Of a DNA stretch of 64,000 nt, positions 55,486 through 63,868 are shown in pieces. The DNA is taken from NCBI GenBank assembly GCA_963847615.1, contig CAWKAN010000017.1, positions 372,001-436,000 of the forward strand. Reading direction: 5' to 3'. This stretch comes from Palsa-883 sp963847615 (GTDB taxonomy: Bacteria; Pseudomonadota; Alphaproteobacteria; Acetobacterales; Acetobacteraceae). Both the position numbers and the translations under genes were made by a program. The first letter of the stretch is position 1. The number at the start of each line of letters is the position of its first letter. The notes beneath the pieces were generated by a model. That model ran no database searches, had not been told where the DNA came from, and saw nothing but the letters and a program-made list of their open reading frames with translations.

Positions 55486-57142
55486 GTGCAGACCGATCCC
55501 ATCCTGCCCGAAACACGGACGCGGACCATGCAGGCGAGCGGCCTCTGGCCGGACCGGCTACTGCTGGACGATCTCGACCGCTGGGTCGCGGCCACGCCGG
55601 CGCGCACCGCGATCATCGACCACAACAGCATGACCGGGGCACGCACCGAACTGACCTACGCGGCGCTGGCGCGGCTGGTCGATCGCATCGCCGCCGGACT
55701 GGCGCGGCTTGGCGTCGGGCGGCACGACGTGGTCTCGATGCAACTGCCGAACTGGTGGCAGTTCACCGCACTGCACCTGGCCGCGCTGCGGCTGGGGGCG
55801 ATCACCAACCCGATCATGCCGATCTTCCGCGAGCGCGAACTGGGCTTCATGCTGCGCCTGGCGGAAGCGAAAGTGCTGGTCATCCCCCGCCTGTTCCGCG
55901 GCTTCGCCTACCCCCCCATGGTCGAGGCGATCCGCCCATCCCTGCCCGGCCTGGCGCATGTGCTGGTGGTGGGTGGCGAGGGGCCGGACGCGTTCGAGCG
56001 GCTGCTCGACGATGCGCCCGCGGCCGAGGCCGCCTGCGCGCGCCCGGTTCGCCGCCAGCCGGCCCACGCCGGACGACGTGGTCGAGCTGCTCTACACCTC
56101 CGGCACGACCGGCGAGCCCAAGGGGGTGATGCACACGTCGAACACGCTGTACGCCAACGTCGTGCCCTACTGCGCCCGTTTCGGCCTGGGGCAGAACGAT
56201 ACGATCCTGATGGCCTCGCCCCTGGCGCACCAGACCGGCTTCCTCTACGGCAACATGGCGCACATCTACCTGGGCGGCAAAGTGATCCTCCAGGACATCT
56301 GGAACGCGGCCAAGGCGGTCGACCTGATCGCCGCCGAGGGCGTCAGCTTCACCATGGCGGCGACCCCGTTTCTGTCCGACCTGACCGACGAGGCGGCGAA
56401 GCGGCCGGCCGACCTGAAAACCCTGCGCACCTTCCTGTCCGCCGGCGCACCGATCCCGCGCGCGCTGGTGCGCCGCGCGGCGGAACATCTCGGTGCCAAC
56501 ATCATCTCCGCCTGGGGCATGACGGAAAACGGCGCGGTCACCACCACGCGGATCGGCGACCCGCCGGACAAGACCTTCGAGACCGATGGCTGCCCGCTCG
56601 ACGGCATGGAGATCCGCGTGGTGGACGACACCGGCGCCGTGCTGGCCACCGACGCCGAGGGCCGCCTGCAGGCCAGGGGGGCCAGCAACTTCGTCGGCTA
56701 CCTCAAGCACCCGGAATGGTTCGCCACCGACGCGGACGGCTGGTTCGACACCGGCGACCTCGCGCGCATCGACCGCGACGGCTACGTGCGCATCACCGGG
56801 CGCACCAAGGACGTGATCATCCGCGGCGGCGAGAACGTGCCCGTCGTCGAGGTGGAAGGCCTGATCTACCAGCATCCGGGCATCCAGGAGGTCGCCGTGG
56901 TGGCGATGCCCGATCCACGGCTGGGCGAGCGGGCCTGCGCCTTCGCGGTGCTGCGGGAGGGCGCCAGCCTGACGCTGCCCGAGCTGGTGGCGTTCCTGAG
57001 CGAACGCCACCTGGCGCGGAACTATCTGCCGGAACGGCTCGAAGTGGTGGACGCGCTGCCGAAGACGCCCAGCGGCAAGATCCAGAAGGTCGTGCTGCGC
57101 GGCATGGCCAAGACCCTCACGCCCGAACCGCGGCAGCGCTAG
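55486..57142 (+). pseudogene. aliA: Cyclohexanecarboxylate-CoA ligase (AliA), one frameshift
   Basis: This ANL-family acyl-CoA synthetase starts at a GTG with GGAGG ten bases upstream. The first residues (QTDPILPETRTRTMQASG) resemble the R. palustris AliA N-terminus. LPNWWQFTALHLAALRLGAI and NPIMPIFRERELGFML are also AliA-like. One extra C at 56043-56045 shifts the frame before the AMP-binding P-loop (LLYTSGTTGEPKGVMHTSNT). The rest (AWGMTENGAV, GWFDTGDLARIDRDGYV, PKTPSGKIQK) is continuous. It joins CoA to cyclohexanecarboxylate using ATP, the entry step of the pathway. Repaired length is about 551 residues, normal for the family. Confidence 0.87.
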
Positions 57143-57245
57143 GCCGACGATGCACCGCTTCGCAGCTCGCACGAAACCCCCTCCGGGCGCGGCAGGCCGC
57201 CGCGCCGACGCCACCTGACCCGACCACCCCCTGGGAAGCCGCGAT

Positions 57246-58007
57246 ATGTTTCATTTGCAAGTTGCTGACGCCGTCGCAACCGTCGTGCTGGACCGTCCGC
57301 CGGTGAATGCCATGAGCGACGCCTGGGTCGCCGGATTCCATGCCCTGCTCGACGGGCTGGGCGCGCGCGACGACTGGTCGGTGCTGCACATCCGCAGCGC
57401 GCTGAAGGTGTTCGCCGCCGGCGCCGACCTGAAGGAGATGCGCGCGCGCTTCGCCGCACCGGACGGGCTGGACCAGCAGCTCGCCGGCGTGCGTGGCTAC
57501 CAGGCGCTGTTCGCCCGCATCGAGGCGTTGCCCGTGGTCACGCTGGCCGAGATCGGCGGGGCGGCGCTCGGCGGCGGGTTCGAACTGGCGCTGGCCTGCG
57601 ACCTGCGCATCGCCGCGCGCGAGGCCAGGATGGGCCTGCCGGAATTGCGCCTGGGCCTGCTGCCGGGCGCCGGCGGCACCCAGCGCATGACCTGGCTCGC
57701 CGGACGGCCGACGGCGCTGCGGCTCATCCTGGGGGTGGAACAGGTGGACGGCACGGAGGCGGAACGGCTCGGCCTGGTGCAATGGAGCGTGCCGGCGGGG
57801 GAGCTGGCGGCCACCGCCGCCGCGATCGCCCGGCGCTATGGCGCGGTGCCGGCGCATGCGGTGCGGGCGGCGAAGGCCTGCATCGCCGCCGCCGGCAACC
57901 CGGCGATGAACGGGTTCGACGAGGAAGTGGGACAGACCCGCGCCCTGTTGCAGTCCGCCCGGACGCGCGAGCTGATCGGTGCCTTCCTCGCCGGCACGAA
58001 CCGTTGA
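57246..58007 (+). CDS. Enoyl-CoA hydratase/isomerase family protein (possible BadK role)
   Basis: This 253-residue crotonase has an oxyanion-hole segment FAAGADLKEM, GGAALGGGFELALACDLRIA, and MGLPELRLGLLPGAGGTQRM with both catalytic Glu positions. In the pathway a cyclohex-1-ene-1-carboxyl-CoA hydratase (BadK) is needed between AliB and BadH, and this is the only spare hydratase in the cluster. Sequence similarity to BadK itself is only moderate, so the substrate is inferred from context. It follows aliA by about 100 bases. Confidence 0.82.
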   Translation: MFHLQVADAVATVVLDRPPVNAMSDAWVAGFHALLDGLGARDDWSVLHIRSALKVFAAGADLKEMRARFAAPDGLDQQLAGVRGYQALFARIEALPVVTLAEIGGAALGGGFELALACDLRIAAREARMGLPELRLGLLPGAGGTQRMTWLAGRPTALRLILGVEQVDGTEAERLGLVQWSVPAGELAATAAAIARRYGAVPAHAVRAAKACIAAAGNPAMNGFDEEVGQTRALLQSARTRELIGAFLAGTNR

Positions 58008-58103
58008 GCCGGCCAGGGCGATGACCGAAACCGACGCGTCACGCACCGCCCCGCGCGGCCAAGGAGCACGTCCCTGACCCGCTCCCGCAAGTCCGCCCCG
58101 GCG

Positions 58104-58805
58104 ATGAAGATCAAGACCACGGTCGAGGACACCGCCCTGGTCGAACGCCGCCGCGCCCAACTGACGCAGGCTGCCATCGCGTGTTTCAGCGAACGCGGCT
58201 ACCACCCGAGCACGATCCGCGACGTGGCGGAACGCGCCGATGTCAGCATCGGCCTGATCTATCAGTATGTCGGGGACAAGGAAGACCTGCTGTTCATGGC
58301 CCTCCAGGAGGTGCTCGACACCTACATGCGCCAGATCCCGCTGGCCCTGACCGGCATCACCGAGCCGTTGCAGCGGTTTTGCGCGGCGGTGCGGGCGTAT
58401 TGCCGGGTGAACGGCGCCTCGGTCGAGGCCACGGTGCTCGCCTACCGCGAGACCAAGTCGCTGGGCAAGCAACGCCGCATCGCGATCATGCGCAAGGAGC
58501 TCGCCACCAACGGGCTGATCGCCGCCTGCGTGCGCGATTGCATCGATGCCGGTCTGTTCGAAACCAGCGATGTCGATATGTTCGTCTACCAGATCGTCAT
58601 GTTCTGCCATACATGGGCGCTGAAGGCGTGGCATTTCGCCCGGGACATGGACGTCGATGCCTATGTCGAGCGCGGCCTGAGGTTGATGCTGCGCGGCGTG
58701 CTCACCCGCGCCGGTGCGCGGCGAATGCAATCTTTGTCAGCCGCCGGCGCGGCGCCTGCCCGGCCGGCTGCGCGCAACCGGGCACGGCGGACAGCGGCGC
58801 AATGA
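58104..58805 (+). CDS. TetR family regulator of the ring-cleavage cluster
   Basis: This 233-residue protein has an N-terminal TetR helix-turn-helix: RRRAQLTQAAIACFSERGYH, STIRDVAERADVSIGLIYQY and VGDKEDLLFMAL. An all-helical ligand domain follows, and the C-terminal tail is Ala/Arg-rich and probably disordered. It is the last gene on the plus strand of the cluster, 97 bases after the hydratase gene. The two TGAACG-type operators in the cluster are its likely targets, with an acyl-CoA intermediate as probable inducer. R. palustris instead uses a MarR-type regulator (BadR). Confidence 0.85.
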   Translation: MKIKTTVEDTALVERRRAQLTQAAIACFSERGYHPSTIRDVAERADVSIGLIYQYVGDKEDLLFMALQEVLDTYMRQIPLALTGITEPLQRFCAAVRAYCRVNGASVEATVLAYRETKSLGKQRRIAIMRKELATNGLIAACVRDCIDAGLFETSDVDMFVYQIVMFCHTWALKAWHFARDMDVDAYVERGLRLMLRGVLTRAGARRMQSLSAAGAAPARPAARNRARRTAAQ

Positions 58806-59062
58806 TGCGATCGGTGCCGTAACGGCAGGGCCTTGGCCATGCCGGCGAGGCCACCAGCGGCCGGCAGACGGCGCGCGTGATGACGATCTGCTGCGTCGCC
58901 GCCGCACGCGGCAAGCGCGGCGGGTCGCCCTAGCCCCGGACCAGGCCGGCGGCACCGCAGGCGGCATCGCCGCCTCGACGCATCGCCGAGGATTGGAATC
59001 GGCCGCATCGCCCTGTATCACCCGCCCTCGCCTGCAACGCCTCCTGCCTCAAGGCCAACGCC

Positions 59063-59314
59063 ATGTCCGACACCCCCCCCGACCGCCTCTCCAGCAACCC
59101 GAAGAGCCCGTACTACGACGCCGCCCTGCTGGAACGCGGCGTCGGCATCCGCTTCAAGGGCGTCGAGAAGACCAACGTCGAGGAATACTGCGTCAGCGAG
59201 GGCTGGGTGCGCGTGGCCGTCGGCAAGACGGTGGACCGGCGTGGCGCGCCGCTGACGATGAAGCTCACCGGCCCGGTCGAGCCGTATTTCCGCGACGAAC
59301 CGCCTGCGGACTGA
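59063..59314 (+). CDS. DUF3297 family protein
   Basis: This 83-residue protein starts MSDTPPDRLSSNPKSPYYDA and continues ERGVGIRFKGVEKTNVEEYC and EGWVRVAVGKTVDRRGAPLT, the near-invariant core of DUF3297. It is cytosolic, with no signal peptide and no known function. The gene stands alone. The 257 bases before it hold nothing recognised. Confidence 0.9.
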   Translation: MSDTPPDRLSSNPKSPYYDAALLERGVGIRFKGVEKTNVEEYCVSEGWVRVAVGKTVDRRGAPLTMKLTGPVEPYFRDEPPAD

Positions 59315-60047
59315 TCTGCCCGACGCGCCGCGCGAGCAGCCGATCGCGCCGGCGACGGCGGGCGCGAAGCGGCCGGAATAATTGCCGGAAGCGATCGGCC
59401 AGCCGTCCATCGATACCTTCACGCCGGCCACGCGGCTGGCGCCCGCCGCCCCCACACCGATGCCGGTCGCCGCTGCCGTCGCGCCCTCCGCCACCCGCGC
59501 CCGCACCACCTCGGTGCCGGGTCTCGTTGCATGGCATGCGGCGGCCGCAGGATGGCGGCGTGCTGTCGGCGCGACGCTGTCGTCGATGCAGCGCCCGCGC
59601 CCGCGCGGCAGGGCGGCATCCTCGCGGCGTGGCAGAGCGGGTCCGAGCCAGGCTTTGATTGAGTTTGTCCGGTGCGGGACTTTCGCCGCCGACCGGCGCG
59701 GCGATTGCCGTCGTGCCGACCACCGATGCCAGCCAAACGTCATCGCGTGCCGCCCGGGCCCGATCGGCACTCAGGCACCTGCCCGAGCGGCCGGGCAGGT
59801 GTCACCGCCCGTGCCGACGACCCCCCGTTCCCGGCCGCCCGCCGGGGTTCATCCGCCGAGGTCCCGTGCCGACAGATTTTTTTCGGCGGTTTACGAAGTG
59901 TTCACCTTTTGGACGTGTTCTAGGCGAGACGGAGCCGCCACGCGAAGTATCCGTCAGCCGGCCGGCAGAATGCTGAGGCATCAATTTCACACAGGTTCGC
60001 GCGACGACGCCGCTGGGGCGCGGCGCGGGAGCAACAAGGAGACTGAG
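59315..60047. other. Intergenic region before the Tad locus, no assigned gene
   Basis: These 733 bases precede flp. On the minus strand a signal-peptide-like start (VWLASVVGTTAIAAPVGGES, near 59735-59675) is followed by frames that change repeatedly. A frameshifted exported protein is therefore possible but unproven. Near 59875-59935 an AT-richer patch (a run of seven T, then TTTACGAAG) is the most promoter-like part for the pilus genes. Confidence 0.4.
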
Positions 60048-60221
60048 ATGCTCACATTCCTCAAGAACCTCACCGCCCTGGCCAAGGACGAGCGCGGCGT
60101 GACCGCGCTGGAATACGGCCTGATCGCGGGCCTCATCGCGGTGGTCATCGTCACCTCGGTGACCGCACTCGGCACCAAGCTGTCCAGCACCTTCGCCACC
60201 GTCACCGCCGCCATGCCCTAG
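60048..60221 (+). CDS. flp: Flp/Fap pilin
   Basis: This 57-residue class IVb pilin has an AAGGAGACTGAG ribosome site. The short leader ends at Gly17, then VTALEYGLIAGLIAVVIV gives the conserved Glu at mature position 5, the adjacent Tyr, and the hydrophobic assembly helix. After cleavage by the prepilin peptidase encoded downstream it polymerises into the Tad/Flp adhesion pilus. It is the first gene of the locus. Confidence 0.92.
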   Translation: MLTFLKNLTALAKDERGVTALEYGLIAGLIAVVIVTSVTALGTKLSSTFATVTAAMP

Positions 60222-60395
60222 ATCAATCGCCCCGGCGGCCAGCCGAGGCGGCGCAATCGCCTTGGCGTCCGAGCGAGATCCGCGCGGCCGCCAGGCGAGG
60301 GCCCGTTAACCGATCGGCAACATGCTGAGACGACACTGCATCCAGCTGGCGCGGCGCCGTCACCGGCGCCGCGCAGCAGCAGCGAGGCGACACAG

Positions 60396-60509
60396 ATGTT
60401 CAGATTGCCAGACACCCTCACCGCGTTGGCCGGGAACCGGCGGGGCGTGACCGCGCTCGGCGCCAGGCTGACCGACACTTCTCCCACGATCTCCGCCGCC
60501 CCGGGCTGA
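60396..60509 (+). pseudogene. Decayed second flp pilin gene with its helix deleted
   Basis: A 37-residue frame starts MFRLPDTLTALAGNRRGVTA, parallel to the start of the intact pilin (both have LTALA...RGVTAL). It then jumps straight to the pilin's C-terminal part (GARLTDTSPTISAAPG against GTKLSSTFATVTAAMP). The Glu5-Tyr motif and hydrophobic helix are missing. The loss fits recombination between the two GTGACCGC(G/A)CT copies present in an intact flp gene. The leaders also look alike, so this was a tandem duplicate. It cannot form a pilus. Confidence 0.65.
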
Positions 60510-60577
60510 GCAATGGCCATGGCAGCCGCCCGACCCGGCGCGACCGCCACGGCATCGAGGCGAGGTGTGGCGGACCG

Positions 60578-61096
60578 ATGACCTATTCCGCTCTGTTGCA
60601 TGCGCTCCTCCTGTCCGTCGCCGGAACGGCCCTGCTGTTCGCCACGGCGCACGACGTGGCCGTGCGCACCGTCCCCAACCGCGCATCGCTGATCGTGGCA
60701 CTGACGGGGTTGGGGCTGCAAATGCTGGACCGGCACATGGTGCAAGCCCTGTTCGGCGCCGTGGTGGTGTTCGCCGGCGCCTGGCCGTGCTGGCGACGGG
60801 GTTGGATCGGCGGCGGCGACGTCAAGCTGCTGAGTGCCTGCGCCCTGCTGGTGCCGCCCGCCTTGGTGCCCGCGCTGATCCTGGCCACGGCCATCGCCGG
60901 TGCGGCGCAGGCGCTGTCCTATCTGGCCCTCGCGCGGCTGCTGCCGGGCGGTGCAACGAAGCGGCCGGCCGGCCTGATCGGGCGCATCTGGCGCGCCGAA
61001 CGCCGCCGGATCCGCCGCCGCCTGTCGCTGCCCTATGCCTGCGCCATCTCCGCCGGCGTGCTGCTGACCCTGAACGTCGCCGCTCCCCTCGGCTAG
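60578..61096 (+). CDS. cpaA: Prepilin peptidase (TadV/CpaA)
   Basis: This 172-residue integral membrane protein is of the A24 family. The first catalytic Asp is in ATAHDVAVRTVPN and the second in GGGDVK (78-83). It lacks the N-methyltransferase domain, as usual for Tad peptidases. It cleaves the Flp leader after Gly at the cytosolic face of the inner membrane. It stands between the flp genes and cpaB, as in other Tad loci. Confidence 0.9.
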   Translation: MTYSALLHALLLSVAGTALLFATAHDVAVRTVPNRASLIVALTGLGLQMLDRHMVQALFGAVVVFAGAWPCWRRGWIGGGDVKLLSACALLVPPALVPALILATAIAGAAQALSYLALARLLPGGATKRPAGLIGRIWRAERRRIRRRLSLPYACAISAGVLLTLNVAAPLG

Positions 61097-61102
61097 CCCG
61101 CC

Positions 61103-61939
61103 ATGCCCCTCCGCACAGCCCTGGTGGTGGCTATCGTGCTTGGTCTCGGGGGGTTCGGCCTGGTCGGATGGATCGGCCTGCACCTGCCCGCCAAGCCGCC
61201 GGCCGTGGTGGCGTCTGCGCCATCGCCGAAGGTGCAAGTGCTGGTGGCGGCGCGCGCCTTGCGGGCGGGCAACCTGCTGAAATACGACGACATCCAGCCG
61301 CGTGAGATGCTGGCCTCCGCGGTGCCCGCCGGCGCCCGCACCGACACCCCGCAGGCGCGGGCCGAACTGGTCGGCTCCATGGTCCGCCGCAGCCTGCTGC
61401 CGCAGGAGAGTTTGCTGCCGGCGGACCTGCTGCGCCCAGGCGATCACGGCTTCCTCGCCGCCGTGCTGCGGCCGGGGATGCGTGCGACCACGATCGGCGT
61501 CGATGCGGTCAGCGGCACCGCCGGGCTGATCTGGCCGGGCGACCATGTCAACGTGATCCTGACCGAGGTGACCGACGATCCGACGCTGCCCGCCGCGCGG
61601 CGCGCCTCGGCCGGGACGGTGCTGGGCGATGTCCGCGTCATCGCGATCGATCAGCAGTTGATGCAGGGGGCCACCGGCTCCAGCGCGGAGCAGGGCACCG
61701 CGCGCACGGTGACGCTGGAAGTAACCGACGTGCAAGCCGAGCGCGCGGCGCTGGCCGCCCGGCTCGGCCATCTGTCGCTGATCGTGCGGGCCGCCGACGC
61801 GGGTCCTGACAATCCAAACGTCAAGCCGCCGACGACCTGGGGCGGGGACGTTTCGCCGGCACTCAACCAGGGCCGCTCCGCTGGCCGGGTCGTGCGCATC
61901 TACCAGGGAACGTCTGACGGCAAGGAGCTCAGGTTCTGA
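61103..61939 (+). CDS. cpaB: Flp pilus assembly protein CpaB (RcpC)
   Basis: This 278-residue protein has one N-terminal membrane helix (about 5-27). A SAF-like domain follows with VLVAARALRAGNLLKYDDIQ, and then a second domain containing ATTIGVDAVSGTAGLIWPGD and HVNVILTEV. CpaB is a periplasmic component thought to modulate the secretin channel. It follows cpaA by 6 bases and its stop overlaps the cpaC start (TGATG). Confidence 0.9.
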   Translation: MPLRTALVVAIVLGLGGFGLVGWIGLHLPAKPPAVVASAPSPKVQVLVAARALRAGNLLKYDDIQPREMLASAVPAGARTDTPQARAELVGSMVRRSLLPQESLLPADLLRPGDHGFLAAVLRPGMRATTIGVDAVSGTAGLIWPGDHVNVILTEVTDDPTLPAARRASAGTVLGDVRVIAIDQQLMQGATGSSAEQGTARTVTLEVTDVQAERAALAARLGHLSLIVRAADAGPDNPNVKPPTTWGGDVSPALNQGRSAGRVVRIYQGTSDGKELRF

Positions 61940-63516
61940 TGACAAAACGTCATGCCACCCCACGCGGCCTTTGGCTGCTCGCCGGGCTCTGCCTCGGCGC
62001 CGCTGCCCAGGCCCAACCGGCCACGCCGGCGATCGGGATGCCGATTGTTCCGCTGCCCGGAGCCGCCCAGCCCACACCAGTTCAGCCCACACCAGTTCAG
62101 CCTGCAACCACCCGGTCTGCCGTTACCCGGCCCGCTGCTACCGCGCCCGCTGCTACCCTGGCCGCCCCTGGCCCGCATGCCCAGTCCGGGACCGCCGCGC
62201 CGCTTCCGGTGCCGCGCGTGCAAGGGCTGACCCTGGAGGCCGGGACCGGCCGGATTGTGTCGCTGGCGGCGCCGGCGGCGAGCGTGTTCGCCGCCGATCC
62301 GCGGGTGGCCGAAGTGCGCCCCGCCTCGCCGACGTCCCTGTTCGTGCTCGGCGTTGCGCCGGGACGCACCACGATCGCCGCGATCGGCGACAACGGCGCG
62401 GCGATCGCCCAGTATGACGTGTTCGTGCAGCCCTCCAGCTACGCTGCCGCGCAGGCGGCCAATGCGATCGGCAAGCTGCTGCCGGGCCGCGACGTGCAGG
62501 TGGTGGCACGGCCCAACGGGCTGGAGGTCAGCGGCACGCTGCAGACGGCCGCAGAGGCGAACGAGGCGGTGCAGACCGCGCGCGGCTTCGTCGGCAACGG
62601 CCAGAGCGTGGAAAGCCGGCTGGCGGTGCTCGGCAGCCAGCAGGTGAACCTGCGGGTGCGCATCGCCGAGGTGAGCCGCAGCGTGATTCGCCAGCTCGGC
62701 ATCAATTGGTCCGGCCTGGCCAATCTCGGCAAGTACGCGGCAATCGGGGTGGTCACCGCCAATCCGCTGGCCAACACCACGGTTCCCGCCAGCACCGCGT
62801 CCATGGGCTACAATTTCCCCACGCCGGGCCACGTGCTGGACATCAACGCGTTGATCGATGCGATGGCGCAAGACCAGTTGGTGCATGTACTGGCAGAGCC
62901 GAACCTGACCGCCATCAGCGGCGAGACCGCAAGCTTCCTGGTGGGCGGCGAGTTCCCGATCCCGGTCTCCCAGCAGAACAACCAGGTTACCATCGAGTTC
63001 AAGCAATACGGCGTCAGCCTCGCCTTCGTGCCCACGGTCGAATCCGGCGAGCGCATCAACATGAAAGTGCGTCCGGAAGTCAGTGCGCTGACCACCGAAG
63101 GGGCGGTGACGATCGGCGCGGGCAACAACGCCATTCAGGTTCCGGCGCTGACCGTGCGGCGTGCCGAGACGACGGTGGAACTGGCGAGCGGCCAGAGTTT
63201 CGCCATCGCCGGGCTGCTGCAGGACGACACGACGATGACCGGCAACGCGCTGCCCGGGATCGGCGAGGTGCCGATCCTCGGCGCGTTGTTCCGCTCGGAT
63301 AGTTTCCAACGCGACGAAACCGAGCTGGTGATCGTCATCACGCCCTATCTCGTGCGCGGCGTGTCCAACCCCGCTCAACTCAAGCTTCCCACCGATGGCT
63401 GGAAACCGCCGAACGACCTGGAGCGCATCCTGCTGTTGCGCCAGAGCGGGCGCGGCAGCGTGCAGGAAGCGGCCACACCGCATATCCCCGGCGATGCCGG
63501 CTTTGTGGTGCAGTAG
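61939..63516 (+). CDS. cpaC: Flp pilus secretin CpaC (RcpA)
   Basis: This 525-residue protein has a signal peptide (LLAGLCLGAAAQA), a Pro/Ala-rich linker with a TPVQP repeat (a 16-bp tandem duplication near 62069-62100), and the T2SS/T3SS pilus N-domain (GRIVSLAAPAASVFAADPRV). A BON-like segment precedes the secretin domain (QDQLVHVLAEPNLTAISGET, PGIGEVPILGALFRS, LVIVITPYLV). It forms the outer-membrane channel for the pilus. It is preceded by cpaB and followed by a lipoprotein gene. Confidence 0.92.
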   Translation: MTKRHATPRGLWLLAGLCLGAAAQAQPATPAIGMPIVPLPGAAQPTPVQPTPVQPATTRSAVTRPAATAPAATLAAPGPHAQSGTAAPLPVPRVQGLTLEAGTGRIVSLAAPAASVFAADPRVAEVRPASPTSLFVLGVAPGRTTIAAIGDNGAAIAQYDVFVQPSSYAAAQAANAIGKLLPGRDVQVVARPNGLEVSGTLQTAAEANEAVQTARGFVGNGQSVESRLAVLGSQQVNLRVRIAEVSRSVIRQLGINWSGLANLGKYAAIGVVTANPLANTTVPASTASMGYNFPTPGHVLDINALIDAMAQDQLVHVLAEPNLTAISGETASFLVGGEFPIPVSQQNNQVTIEFKQYGVSLAFVPTVESGERINMKVRPEVSALTTEGAVTIGAGNNAIQVPALTVRRAETTVELASGQSFAIAGLLQDDTTMTGNALPGIGEVPILGALFRSDSFQRDETELVIVITPYLVRGVSNPAQLKLPTDGWKPPNDLERILLLRQSGRGSVQEAATPHIPGDAGFVVQ

Positions 63517-63523
63517 GGAGGGC

Positions 63524-63868
63524 ATGGCCTTGATCCGCGCAACCGCGTTGCTGCTGCTGCTGATCTCCCTCGCCGGCTGCAAGCAGACCGACCCGTATAT
63601 GCGCGAGGGCGTATGGCGACCGAACGGCGCCAACGACGCCAATCTGCGCGCCATGGTGGCGGTGCCCTCGGACCTTGTCGTGGCCGCTCCAGCCAACCCC
63701 GCCGACGGTGGCATGGCGGCGGCGGCGCTGGACCGGTTGCGCCACGACCGCGTCCGACCACTGGCCAATAGCGGACTGGCACAGATCGTCCCGGTCGCCA
63801 GCGGGTCGGGCGCACCCGCGGCAGGTGCACCGTCGGCGGCTGCATCGCCCTCGGGAACCGGCAACTGA
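63524..63868 (+). CDS. cpaD: Short CpaD-like pilus lipoprotein
   Basis: This 114-residue protein has a lipoprotein signal peptide ending LLISLAGC (lipidated Cys19). Next comes KQTDPYMREGVWRPNGANDA and NLRAMVAVPSDLV, which resemble the conserved C-terminal part of CpaD. Standard CpaD is about 220 residues, so the N-terminal half is missing in this lineage. CpaD is an outer-membrane pilus assembly lipoprotein. The start follows the cpaC stop by 7 bases with a GGGAGG ribosome site, and the stop overlaps the next gene (TGATG). Confidence 0.75.
   Translation: MALIRATALLLLLISLAGCKQTDPYMREGVWRPNGANDANLRAMVAVPSDLVVAAPANPADGGMAAAALDRLRHDRVRPLANSGLAQIVPVASGSGAPAAGAPSAAASPSGTGN

Noticed and set aside
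61900..63864. A long minus-strand frame across the secretin gene
   Set aside because: It is antisense to cpaC, which has full secretin motifs. The antisense translation has none.
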